NCBI RefSeq assembly: GCF_025153525.1
Contig: NZ_JANZNR010000006.1
Coordinates: 1 to 64,000 of the forward strand
Source of the DNA: Psychroserpens sp. SPM9
GTDB taxonomy: Bacteria > Bacteroidota > Bacteroidia > Flavobacteriales > Flavobacteriaceae
Reading direction: 5' to 3'
DNA: 64,000 bases
The notes below the pieces were generated by a model that was given only the letters and a program-made list of their open reading frames with translations, was not told where the DNA came from and ran no database searches. Of this stretch, positions 36,685-43,540 are shown one piece after another. The stretch's first letter is position 1; every line of letters starts with the position of its first letter. A program made the position numbers and the translations under genes.

Positions 36685-37760
36685 TTTTTAAGCGCTACAA
36701 TGGATGGCACTATATAAACATCCATGAGCTCATCAGTATAGTTATGTGAATTACGATTGTTATAATTGGTTGCGGTAATGACAACGGTCAAATTAAGTTC
36801 TGGGCAAGCCAAGACTTTGTTTCCACCATTTCCAGACATATAATATGATTTGTACTTATTATCCGTTCCGAAGCTCTTCAGCCATAAAAAATAGCCATAA
36901 TTAACGTTGTCATAAACATTCACTTTTGGAGTACTCGCTTTTTTGATCCAGTCAGAAGAAATAATTTGCTCGCCATTCCATTTACCATCGTTGATACACA
37001 GTTGAATAAGCTTTAAAAAATCCCGACTTCTGTATTCGCTTCCTCCAGCTGTATTTAAAATCCCTTTTGGTGTATAATGTAAAGTGTAATCTGTGATCCC
37101 TAAAGGTTCAAAGAGGTTCTTTTTGGTAAATGCAACTAAATCACCCTTAATAGCATTTTGAACTATTTCAGAAACTGCAGCTGCTTTTGCCGATGCGTAA
37201 GCAAAGACTCTACCATAAGGCGCTTCTTCAGGTTTGGGTCCGAATGGGTAGGAACGCACAGGTAAATCGACTAAAAACTGTGTCCAATCTTCAATCACAT
37301 ACATCCGTTCTTCATGCCCTCGTGAATGCCAGTTACTATCATCACATTCTAAAACGGAAGTCATAGTTAATAGGTCTTCAATCGTAATATCATCTTTTCG
37401 TTTATCTGGATTTTTAACAGGTAATGTATGTTGCAGATATGTAAAAATTTTGTCTTTTTCTGAATTTATAAATCCTTGATCTATAGCAATTCCTGTAAGG
37501 AAGGTAGCCATAGTCTTTGTAGCAGAACGTGTATTATGCTTTGAATCGACAGTCCGTTCATTGTAATATTTTTCAAATAATACTTGTCCGTTTCTAGCAA
37601 CCAAAACACTGGTGATTTGTTCGTATTTTCCTGAAGCAACAATACTATCCATTTGCTTTAATAATGGCATGTGTTGCGTGTTGGCTTTTGAAAAATCAAG
37701 TTGTGCATTAAGCTGAAAAGCCATACATAAGCAAAGAAAAAGTGAGTATTTAAGTTTCAT
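36681..37760 (-). CDS. Secreted serine hydrolase, class C beta-lactamase family
   Basis: 359 aa. A signal peptide (1-19, ending LNAQ) is followed by a beta-lactamase/penicillin-binding-protein-like domain. The catalytic SxxK is SATK in NTRSATKTMATF; the YxN position reads YAS (VFAYASAKAAAV). The third motif is not clear. Members act as D-Ala-D-Ala peptidases, esterases or aminohydrolases; true beta-lactamase activity cannot be assumed. The AraC-type gene upstream is in the same direction, 69 bp away. Confidence 0.88.
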   Translation of the reverse strand: MKLKYSLFLCLCMAFQLNAQLDFSKANTQHMPLLKQMDSIVASGKYEQITSVLVARNGQVLFEKYYNERTVDSKHNTRSATKTMATFLTGIAIDQGFINSEKDKIFTYLQHTLPVKNPDKRKDDITIEDLLTMTSVLECDDSNWHSRGHEERMYVIEDWTQFLVDLPVRSYPFGPKPEEAPYGRVFAYASAKAAAVSEIVQNAIKGDLVAFTKKNLFEPLGITDYTLHYTPKGILNTAGGSEYRSRDFLKLIQLCINDGKWNGEQIISSDWIKKASTPKVNVYDNVNYGYFLWLKSFGTDNKYKSYYMSGNGGNKVLACPELNLTVVITATNYNNRNSHNYTDELMDVYIVPSIVALKN

Positions 37761-37829
37761 ATCTTTAGTTTTAAATTATCAATTCAAATATATGGGGCTT
37801 CATTTTTAAAAAATAGAATGATATTAACA

Positions 37830-38633
37830 TCATCCCATTTTATTTTTATACTGCTTGGGCGTCATGCCTATATATAGTTTAAACAAGCGAGTGAAATGGC
37901 TTTGATCTGAAAACCCACATCGATAGGTGATGTCTGTTAAAGACAAATTTGAATTCATCAAATAGCCTATAGCCTGCTTAACTTTATGCCTTCTTATATA
38001 ATCGCCTAAGGTTGTTTTTAAATATTGAGGTACCGCTCTAGAAATGTGAGCAGGATGTACATCTAGTGCTTCTGAGAGTGATTTTAAGTTTAAATCATGA
38101 CTATTTTGATGGAGTATTTCCTTGAGTTTTGAAATCCACAGAGGCTCATCTATAGTCTTTATAATATGAATGGCATCAATTCCTTCACAGAGCTGTAAGA
38201 GCAGTAATTCAATAGAAACATCTGAATAAATATCACGACATTTAAATTCAAAATACAACTTAGCCATAATATGATGAAGGTCAGGGTGCTGAATTAACCG
38301 ACTTCCTTCCCATAAGTTGGCATCCAGCTGTTTGTTTTTAAACCATTGCCTATCAAACTCAATATGAAAGCCCTTAGCTGAAGTTGAATGCATGGCGTTA
38401 AAATGAGGTTCATCCCAATTGTAAAAAAACAAACTTCCAGAACCACAAGTGGTTGTCGCTTTTTTGTTGACGTCATACAAATCACCTTGCAAAACGTACA
38501 TCAAATAAGGATTTTCATGATAGTGCCAATCTGTTTTAGGAATCAAATAGTTGTATTCTGAAAGGATGACATCATGGCATTTCTGTTCAGATTTCATACT
38601 ACCATAATACTCACCTTTGGACAATATCTTCAT
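37830..38633 (-). CDS. AraC-family transcriptional regulator with cupin sensor
   Basis: 267 aa. An N-terminal cupin-like ligand domain (about 20-110; HYHENPYLMYVLQG, FFYNWDEPHFN) and a C-terminal AraC HTH (about 165-265; LNLKSLSEALDVHPAHISRA, CGFSDQSHFTRLFKLYIG). It lies upstream of and parallel to the serine hydrolase gene and may regulate it. Confidence 0.9.
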   Translation of the reverse strand: MKILSKGEYYGSMKSEQKCHDVILSEYNYLIPKTDWHYHENPYLMYVLQGDLYDVNKKATTTCGSGSLFFYNWDEPHFNAMHSTSAKGFHIEFDRQWFKNKQLDANLWEGSRLIQHPDLHHIMAKLYFEFKCRDIYSDVSIELLLLQLCEGIDAIHIIKTIDEPLWISKLKEILHQNSHDLNLKSLSEALDVHPAHISRAVPQYLKTTLGDYIRRHKVKQAIGYLMNSNLSLTDITYRCGFSDQSHFTRLFKLYIGMTPKQYKNKMG

Positions 38634-38740
38634 TATTACAGCTTATTTATACAATATAGACCATGTTTGGTATAAATTGTTACAGTTCAATAAGATATAT
38701 TAGAATAAAGAGGATTACGATTATAAAAAAGAATGTGAGT

Positions 38741-38941
38741 TTAATCATCGTCTGACAATTTAAAAAAGGTATTTACTGGTTTTCCAAATACTTCAGAAAG
38801 TTTTAGTGCCAAAACGGTAGAGGGCACGTATCTGTTGGCTTCGATTGAATTTATGGTTTGACGAGAAACCCCAATTTTTTTTGCCAGATCATCCTGAGTT
38901 AAATTCAAAATGGCGCGCTCTACTTTTATTGTATTTTCCAT
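38741..38941 (-). CDS. Small XRE-family HTH regulator
   Basis: 66 aa from the ATG at 38941 (MENTIKVERAILNLTQ). One helix-turn-helix domain: LTQDDLAKKIGVSRQTINSIE, then SEVFGKPVNTFF, typical of the YgzD/Cro-like small regulators. The ATG overlaps the stop of the membrane-protein gene (TAATG), so translation is coupled; a longer in-frame start at 38971 is unlikely. It probably represses its own operon at the repeated sites upstream. Confidence 0.93.
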   Translation of the reverse strand: MENTIKVERAILNLTQDDLAKKIGVSRQTINSIEANRYVPSTVLALKLSEVFGKPVNTFFKLSDDD

Positions 38942-39390
38942 TATCTCATACGTTTTAAAGTATGGAAACATAACAGTTGGATCATGAGGATAAACAATAA
39001 TAATTGAAAATCGCCTATATCATGAAATGCTTCGCCTTCTGGTTTTAGTACATTTGAAACACCATAGTTGACATAAGGCATCACCAAAGCGTAAATTACA
39101 CCAACCACAAATGCATAGGTGTAAGATTGCATTCTTAATTTCACAATCATCTCATCTTCATTTTTATCTCTGGCGACCGACATAAGTAACATGCCAATCA
39201 AAAGCGTCTTCTGTAAGAGAAGTTTTAACCAGTCGGTATCACCTTGGATGGCAAAAGCACGGACAAACATCATTACTATTGACAATCCCGTGATTACCAT
39301 TCCTACCGTATAAAAGTATTGCGGCAATCTGAAATTAATCAACCGTTCTAAGCCTTTTCTTTCGCATTCTATATAATTCTGCTTTCCCAT
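38941..39390 (-). CDS. Small membrane protein paired with the XRE regulator
   Basis: 149 aa from the ATG at 39390 (MGKQNYIECERKG); an in-frame TTG at 39399 lies inside the -7 element and is rejected. Four hydrophobic segments (about residues 25-43, 57-73, 92-112, 125-143) with a charged cytosolic loop, DKNEDEMIVKLR. This layout (multi-helix protein with an EDEMI-type loop followed by a tiny XRE gene) recurs in Bacteroidota and Firmicutes. No biochemical function is known to me. Confidence 0.8.
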   Translation of the reverse strand: MGKQNYIECERKGLERLINFRLPQYFYTVGMVITGLSIVMMFVRAFAIQGDTDWLKLLLQKTLLIGMLLMSVARDKNEDEMIVKLRMQSYTYAFVVGVIYALVMPYVNYGVSNVLKPEGEAFHDIGDFQLLLFILMIQLLCFHTLKRMR

Positions 39391-39393
39391 AAC

Positions 39394-39455
39394 TGACAAA
39401 TATATTTTATATTAAGTAAAATTATTTTTACTATATGACAAATATACTTTACATT
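39394..39455 (-). promoter_or_regulatory. Duplicated promoter/operator of the membrane-protein/XRE operon
   Basis: Two direct repeats, starting TGACAAATATA at 39394 and 39436 (20 bp, 17 identical), spaced 42 bp. On the minus strand each contains a perfect -7 element, TATATTTG (39404-39397 and 39446-39439), so there are two tandem start points. Between them is an inverted repeat, AGTAAAA-TTAT-TTTTACT (39415-39432). The proximal start would give a nearly leaderless mRNA. The arrangement suits autoregulation by the XRE protein. Confidence 0.6.
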
Positions 39456-39544
39456 TTAGAATTATACAAATTTCAATATCATTTTTGTGTTATAAATAAA
39501 TATTAAAATGGAAACAAGATGTTTGTCAGACTTTCAGAAATAAT

Positions 39545-39727
39545 AAAATCCTGTCTGAATAAACAAACAGGATTTTACCCCTAACTAAACTAAATTTTAA
39601 ACCTTAATGCGTCCGCTTAACTACTACATTAAGATTACCTACTTATGATTTAGAAACTGTGTTAGTTTCTATGTTGATTTATATACGAGTGATTTGCTCT
39701 GTTTGGATTACAAAGCGCTAAAAAAAA
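39545..39727 (-). promoter_or_regulatory. mazG 3' region with two hairpins (terminator plus a second stem)
   Basis: This gene-free stretch follows the mazG stop. A 10-bp terminator-like stem (AAAATCCTGT 39545-39554 with its complement 39567-39576) is followed on the minus strand by a U-rich tract. Proximal to it is a second stem, CTTAATG (39603-39609) with CATTAAG (39627-39633), with a 17-nt loop and an AACTAAACTAAATTTTAAA-like linker. The layout is like that of the three units upstream of dapD, but the GACAC-N15-GTCACAT motif is absent. In the remaining 39456-39544 I see only AT-rich sequence. Confidence 0.5.
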
Positions 39728-40501
39728 TTATATTTTTTTGGCTTCTTCCCAGAAAACGTCCATCTGCTCTAGCGTCATCTCAGATAGAGGTTTTTCTAAA
39801 TCTTTAGATTTTTGTTCTAAATACTGAAACCTTTTAATGAATTTTTTATTGGTACGTTCGAGAGCACTCTCAGGATCAATCTTTAAAAATCGTGCATAAT
39901 TAATCATAGAAAACAAGACATCACCAAACTCACTTTCGATTCGGTCCTGCTCACCTAGGTTTACTTCTTCCTGTAATTCTCCTAATTCTTCTTTCACTTT
40001 TTCAAATACCTGATGTGGCTCTTCCCAATCAAAACCTACGCCAGCCACTTTATCTTGAATTCGGTTAGCTTTCACCATTGCAGGTAAACTTTTAGGAACG
40101 CCTTCAAGCACGCTTTTTTTACCTTCTTTAAGTTTTAGTTGTTCCCAGTTGCGCTTAACGTCGTCTTCATTATTTACTGTAACATCTCCGTAAATATGCG
40201 GATGACGGTCTATGAGTTTATCACAAATACTATGGCAAACATCTGCGATATCAAAAGCCTTAGTTTCGCTTCCTATTTTTGAATAAAACACAATATGGAG
40301 TAATACATCGCCCAGTTCCTTTTTTACCTCATCTAAATCATTATCTAATATGGCATCACCAAGCTCATAAACTTCTTCAATGGTAAGGTGACGTAGTGAT
40401 TGTAGGGTTTGCTTTTTATCCCAAGGACATTGCTCTCGCAATTCATCCATTATGATAAGCAGGCGTTCAAAAGCTTGGAGTTGTTGCGTTTTATCGGACA
40501 T
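39728..40501 (-). CDS. mazG: Nucleoside triphosphate pyrophosphohydrolase MazG
   Basis: 257 aa, two MazG domains. The first has CPWDKKQTLQSLRHLTIEEVYE-type start and the acidic pair EVKKELGDVLLHIVFYS; the second has EELGELQEEV and ESEFGDVLFSMINYAR. It hydrolyses aberrant dNTPs, and in E. coli it also lowers ppGpp. Full length. Preceded by a 99-bp gap after the DUF5606 gene. Confidence 0.96.
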   Translation of the reverse strand: MSDKTQQLQAFERLLIIMDELREQCPWDKKQTLQSLRHLTIEEVYELGDAILDNDLDEVKKELGDVLLHIVFYSKIGSETKAFDIADVCHSICDKLIDRHPHIYGDVTVNNEDDVKRNWEQLKLKEGKKSVLEGVPKSLPAMVKANRIQDKVAGVGFDWEEPHQVFEKVKEELGELQEEVNLGEQDRIESEFGDVLFSMINYARFLKIDPESALERTNKKFIKRFQYLEQKSKDLEKPLSEMTLEQMDVFWEEAKKI

Positions 40502-40600
40502 ATTGTAATTCCATTTTGTATTTAAAACTCAAAAATACAATTCTAAGGCTCAGAGCGAAGTTCTGAACGTAAATTAATATGAACAATCTATCAACGTGGT

Positions 40601-41026
40601 TTATTCTTCCTCGTCGGCAGTAACAGGTTCCCCTTCATCTAAAGCATCTAGCATATCATGTTTTTGTAGTAAATTGTACCATTGTACAATCTTTTTGATA
40701 TCACTAGCATACACACGATCTTCATCATAATCTGGTAATACTTCAAAGAAATATTCTTCAAGCGTATCTTTAGAATCTTTATGACTTATCGCAGTTTGTT
40801 GGGCATTTTCTTTAGCTTTAATCTTTTTAAACACCTCTCTTAAAGGCAATTCTTCGGTTAAAGTGTACACCGCTATTTCACTCAAAACACTTATGTTATT
40901 GTGAATATTGACAGCCATCTTTTTTTGGTCGATTAAAGATTCGGCAACAAAACCATTACGTGTTTGTGCTACAATTTTATATAATCCAGGTTTTCCTGAA
41001 ATGGAAAGTATTTTATCTAAGCTCAT
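40601..41026 (-). CDS. DUF5606 domain-containing protein
   Basis: 141 aa, soluble. The start MSLDKILSISGKPGLYKI and the following TRNGFVAESL and SVLSEIAVYTL are the hallmark of DUF5606, a Bacteroidota-specific family of unknown function with an SH3-like first half. It lies 18 bp downstream of def in the same direction, an arrangement I recall as common in Flavobacteriia, hinting at a link to translation. Confidence 0.88.
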   Translation of the reverse strand: MSLDKILSISGKPGLYKIVAQTRNGFVAESLIDQKKMAVNIHNNISVLSEIAVYTLTEELPLREVFKKIKAKENAQQTAISHKDSKDTLEEYFFEVLPDYDEDRVYASDIKKIVQWYNLLQKHDMLDALDEGEPVTADEEE

Positions 41027-41044
41027 AGTATTATTTTTTCAGTA

Positions 41045-41635
41045 TTAACGTTTCTTTTTTTGTAATGGAAAACGCATTCTGTAATCTGCTGTTATTTTTC
41101 CTTTGGAAATATTAGCCAATTTCCCTTTAATTAAACGCTTTTTTAATGATGATAGTTTATCAGTAAATAGAATACCTTCAATATGATCGTATTCATGCTG
41201 AACCACTCTGGCGATTAATCCTTCAAAAACTTCGGTATGGGTTTTAAAGTTTTCATCTTGATATTTAATAGTCACTTTGGGTTGTCTAAACACATCTTCT
41301 CTCACATCTGGAATACTCAAACAACCTTCATTGAAAGCCCATTCATCACCTTCTTCCTCTAAAATTTCAGCATTAATAAAGACGCGGTTAAAATTTTTCA
41401 ACGCATCTTGTTCTTCTTCAGTATACACTTCGTCTTCAGAAAACGGTTCTGTATCCACTAAAAACAAGCGTATAGGCAAACCAATTTGAGGTGCCGCCAA
41501 ACCAACACCATAAGCACCATACATGGTCTCCTTCATATTCTCAATAAGCGTATCAAGATTAGGATAATCTTTAGTAATAGGTTCTGCTTTTTTTCTTAAA
41601 ACGGGGTCGCCATAGGCAACAATTGGTAATATCAT
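41045..41635 (-). CDS. def: Peptide deformylase
   Basis: 196 aa. It removes the formyl group from nascent proteins. All three motifs are present: GVGLAAPQIG, EGCLSIP (metal-binding Cys) and QHEYDHIEG (two metal-binding His and the catalytic Glu). It has the short insertion (FSEDEVYTEEEQ) between motifs 1 and 2 seen in Bacteroidota enzymes. It lies between ruvX and the DUF5606 gene. Confidence 0.97.
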   Translation of the reverse strand: MILPIVAYGDPVLRKKAEPITKDYPNLDTLIENMKETMYGAYGVGLAAPQIGLPIRLFLVDTEPFSEDEVYTEEEQDALKNFNRVFINAEILEEEGDEWAFNEGCLSIPDVREDVFRQPKVTIKYQDENFKTHTEVFEGLIARVVQHEYDHIEGILFTDKLSSLKKRLIKGKLANISKGKITADYRMRFPLQKKKR

Positions 41636-41700
41636 GCTTTTGTAATTTTCGGATGCAAAAATACGATTCTTATTATTATTTGAGAAGTTTTAAGATGGAA

Positions 41701-42114
41701 TTAAGAGCGATTATATAAATAACTTTGCAATATAATTGTGGCACTAATCTCATCAACCAAAGCCTTATCTTGACGTTGCTTTTTTTTGAGACCGCTATCA
41801 ATCATGGTTTGAAACGCCATTTTTGAAGTAAAGCGTTCATCTACTCGTTTAATAGGAATATGAGGAATACGCTTTGCTAATTGCGCTAAAAACTTAGTTA
41901 TAGACAGCTCACTTTCAGAAGCTTCATAATTCATTTGTTTAGGCTCTCCAACTACAAATAATTCGACCTGCTCTTCAGAAGTATACTGCTCTAAAAATGA
42001 CAACAATTCTTTTGTAGGTACAGTTGTTAATCCGGATGCAATAATTTGCAATTCGTCTGTAACAGCAATACCTGTTCGTTTTGTTCCGTAGTCTAAAGCT
42101 AAAATTCGCGCCAT
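41701..42114 (-). CDS. ruvX: Holliday junction resolvase-like / pre-16S rRNA nuclease YqgF
   Basis: 137 aa, RNase H-like fold. Motifs: LALDYGTKRTGIAVTD (first catalytic Asp), VDERFTS, and DEISATIILQSYL near the end (last catalytic acidic residue). Known as RuvX/YqgF; it matures the 5' end of 16S rRNA and has been linked to junction resolution. First gene of ruvX-def-DUF5606-mazG. The three tandem hairpin units lie upstream in the same orientation. Confidence 0.95.
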   Translation of the reverse strand: MARILALDYGTKRTGIAVTDELQIIASGLTTVPTKELLSFLEQYTSEEQVELFVVGEPKQMNYEASESELSITKFLAQLAKRIPHIPIKRVDERFTSKMAFQTMIDSGLKKKQRQDKALVDEISATIILQSYLYNRS

Positions 42115-42159
42115 GCTGCAAAGTTAATCTTATAATCTTGTTTAGCTAACCTAAGACCA

Positions 42160-42262
42160 TAAAAAAACTCTTCTTTGTTAGGTTAAAGAAGAGTCTTAAA
42201 ATAATCAACTATTAATTAAATCATGAAACTGTTCACCCTCTACCTTAAACAGGTCATGTTAT
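42160..42262 (-). ncRNA. Predicted small RNA, unit 1 of a three-unit tandem array
   Basis: Read on the minus strand, the motif ATGTGAC-N15-GTGTC (42297-42271) is followed by a predicted start near 42262, a 5' stem (CATGA..CTG with CAG.TCATG, 42258-42250 and 42231-42222), an AT-rich linker and a terminator hairpin of 10 bp (42194-42185 with 42176-42167) and a U run (42166-42160). Total length is about 100 nt. Stem sequences differ from units 2 and 3 while the layout is kept. Inferred, not shown. No protein-coding potential beyond 15 codons. Confidence 0.4.
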
Positions 42263-42270
42263 ATTATTAA

Positions 42271-42297
42271 GACACCACATTTTTTTAAAAGTCACAT
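42271..42297 (-). promoter_or_regulatory. Conserved GACAC-N15-GTCACAT motif, copy 1
   Basis: GACAC (42271-42275) and GTCACAT (42291-42297) are separated by exactly 15 bp, as in copies 2 and 3, while the spacer sequence is unrelated. The minus strand, ATGTGAC-N15-GTGTC, has the geometry of a -35/-10 pair for an alternative (for example ECF-type) sigma factor, or of two direct half-sites 20 bp apart for a regulator. Confidence 0.5.
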
Positions 42298-42311
42298 AAA
42301 ATTTTAAAAAA

Positions 42312-42404
42312 TAAAAAAACCTTTCCTGGGACGCGGAAAGGTTTAATCTTGCTATTATATTAAAAAGGGTATATAGGGCTATCGTTATTATTGATTTAAA
42401 ACCA
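42312..42404 (-). ncRNA. Predicted small RNA, unit 2 of the array
   Basis: The minus-strand start is predicted near 42404, just after motif copy 2. It ends in the best terminator of the array: AAACCTTTCC (42317-42326) pairs with GGAAAGGTTT (42335-42344) over an 8-nt loop, then seven U and further U-rich sequence. The 5' stem seen in units 1 and 3 is weak here (only CTATTATA with TATATAG and one bulge). About 93 nt. Confidence 0.35.
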
Positions 42405-42412
42405 AATAGTTA

Positions 42413-42439
42413 GACACAACAATTTGTGTTAAGTCACAT
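42413..42439 (-). promoter_or_regulatory. Conserved GACAC-N15-GTCACAT motif, copy 2
   Basis: GACAC (42413-42417), 15 bp, GTCACAT (42433-42439). Its spacer contains a small inverted repeat (ACACAA/TTGTGT) absent from the other copies. Confidence 0.5.
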
Positions 42440-42451
42440 CAATTTTAAAAT

Positions 42452-42558
42452 AGAAAACCCTCCTAAGGGAGAAGGAGGGTTTTCACAAAAATTAGCTATT
42501 AATTATTAAAGGTTCAAGCAAAATTTTAGGGAACATGCTTGAATAATAATAATTCACA
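42452..42558 (-). ncRNA. Predicted small RNA, unit 3 of the array
   Basis: The minus-strand start is predicted near 42558. A perfect 8-bp 5' stem, TTCAAGCA with TGCTTGAA (42513-42520 and 42536-42543), has a 15-nt loop. It ends in AAAACCCTCC with GGAGGGTTTT (42454-42463 and 42474-42483). The U tract after this last stem is short, so termination may be weaker than in units 1 and 2. About 105 nt. Confidence 0.35.
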
Positions 42559-42566
42559 TTAATTAA

Positions 42567-42593
42567 GACACGTCTTTTTTTTATAGGTCACAT
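42567..42593 (-). promoter_or_regulatory. Conserved GACAC-N15-GTCACAT motif, copy 3
   Basis: GACAC (42567-42571), 15 bp, GTCACAT (42587-42593). This is the copy nearest dapD, about 50 bp upstream of the dapD -7 element, so it could also influence dapD. Confidence 0.5.
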
Positions 42594-42644
42594 CTTTTTT
42601 TTATTTTTTCTTAATTCTGAATTTACTCAAACAAATTATAGGCT

Positions 42645-42652
42645 TATCTTTG
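42645..42652 (+). promoter_or_regulatory. -7 element of the dapD promoter
   Basis: TATCTTTG, a full TAnnTTTG match, 24 bp before the dapD ATG. No TTG at the usual -33 distance. Confidence 0.5.
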
Positions 42653-42676
42653 TACCAATAGCAAGTAAAAATCAAC

Positions 42677-43492
42677 ATGAAACAACTACAACAAAATATA
42701 GAAAACGCTTGGAATGATCGTTCATTACTCACAAACCAAGTGACAATAGACAGTATAAGAAGTGTCATCGATTTATTAGATGAAGGCACCTTGAGAGTTG
42801 CCGAACCAACAGCTGATGGATGGCAAGTCAATGAATGGGTAAAAAAAGCCGTTGTACTCTATTTCCCGATTCAAAAAATGGAAACTCTTGAAGCGGGTAT
42901 TTTTGAATATCATGATAAAATTCCGCTTAAGCGAGATTACCAAAAGAAAGGCATTCGTGTTGTACCAAATGCGGTGGCACGACATGGCGCTTATATTTCT
43001 CCCGGAACTATTTTAATGCCAAGCTATGTTAATATTGGTGCTTATGTAGACGAAGGCACCATGGTAGATACCTGGGCCACTGTTGGTAGTTGCGCTCAAA
43101 TTGGTAAAGATGTTCATCTTTCTGGAGGTGTAGGCATTGGCGGTGTTTTAGAACCTTTACAAGCGGCTCCTGTGATTATTGAAGATGGCGCTTTTATTGG
43201 TTCCAGATGTATTGTTGTGGAAGGTGTTCGTGTAGAAAAAGAAGCTGTTTTAGGCGCTAATGTTGTACTTACCATGAGTACAAAAATTATTGACGTTACT
43301 GGTGATGAACCCGTTGAAATGAAAGGAAGAGTTCCTGAACGTTCGGTAGTGATTCCTGGAAGTTATAAGAAAAAATTTCCTGCAGGAGAGTTCAATGTTC
43401 CTTGTGCTTTAATCATTGGAAAACGTAAAGAAAGTACCAATAAAAAAACATCGCTTAACGATGCGTTACGAGAATATGATGTAGCAGTGTAA
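42677..43492 (+). CDS. dapD: 2,3,4,5-tetrahydropyridine-2,6-dicarboxylate N-succinyltransferase
   Basis: 271 aa. It succinylates tetrahydrodipicolinate in the lysine/diaminopimelate pathway, supplying peptidoglycan. A left-handed beta-helix of hexapeptide repeats is visible (GTMVDTWATVGSCAQIGKDV, then GAFIGSRCIVVEGV), with catalytic Glu/Asp around VDTWA and GGVLEP. The N-terminal helical domain is intact. Full length. The glycan cluster begins 48 bp downstream. Confidence 0.97.
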   Translation: MKQLQQNIENAWNDRSLLTNQVTIDSIRSVIDLLDEGTLRVAEPTADGWQVNEWVKKAVVLYFPIQKMETLEAGIFEYHDKIPLKRDYQKKGIRVVPNAVARHGAYISPGTILMPSYVNIGAYVDEGTMVDTWATVGSCAQIGKDVHLSGGVGIGGVLEPLQAAPVIIEDGAFIGSRCIVVEGVRVEKEAVLGANVVLTMSTKIIDVTGDEPVEMKGRVPERSVVIPGSYKKKFPAGEFNVPCALIIGKRKESTNKKTSLNDALREYDVAV

Positions 43493-43540
43493 TGAAGCAT
43501 TTAGCATCTGCTACCTATTAATAAAACAACAATCTAGCGT

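Noticed and set aside
36681-37760. Antibiotic-resistance beta-lactamase
   Set aside because: Only the class C/PBP-like fold and the SxxK motif are clear; the second motif is YAS and not YxN, so resistance cannot be claimed.
38634-38740. Dyad CAAT...ATTG around 38655-38680 as an AraC operator
   Set aside because: Arms are only 4 bp with a long centre, so it is not distinguishable from background.
42223-42270. 15-codon ATG frame in unit 1 of the tandem array (possible leader peptide)
   Set aside because: No counterpart in units 2 or 3 and it overlaps the conserved stem, so it is probably chance.
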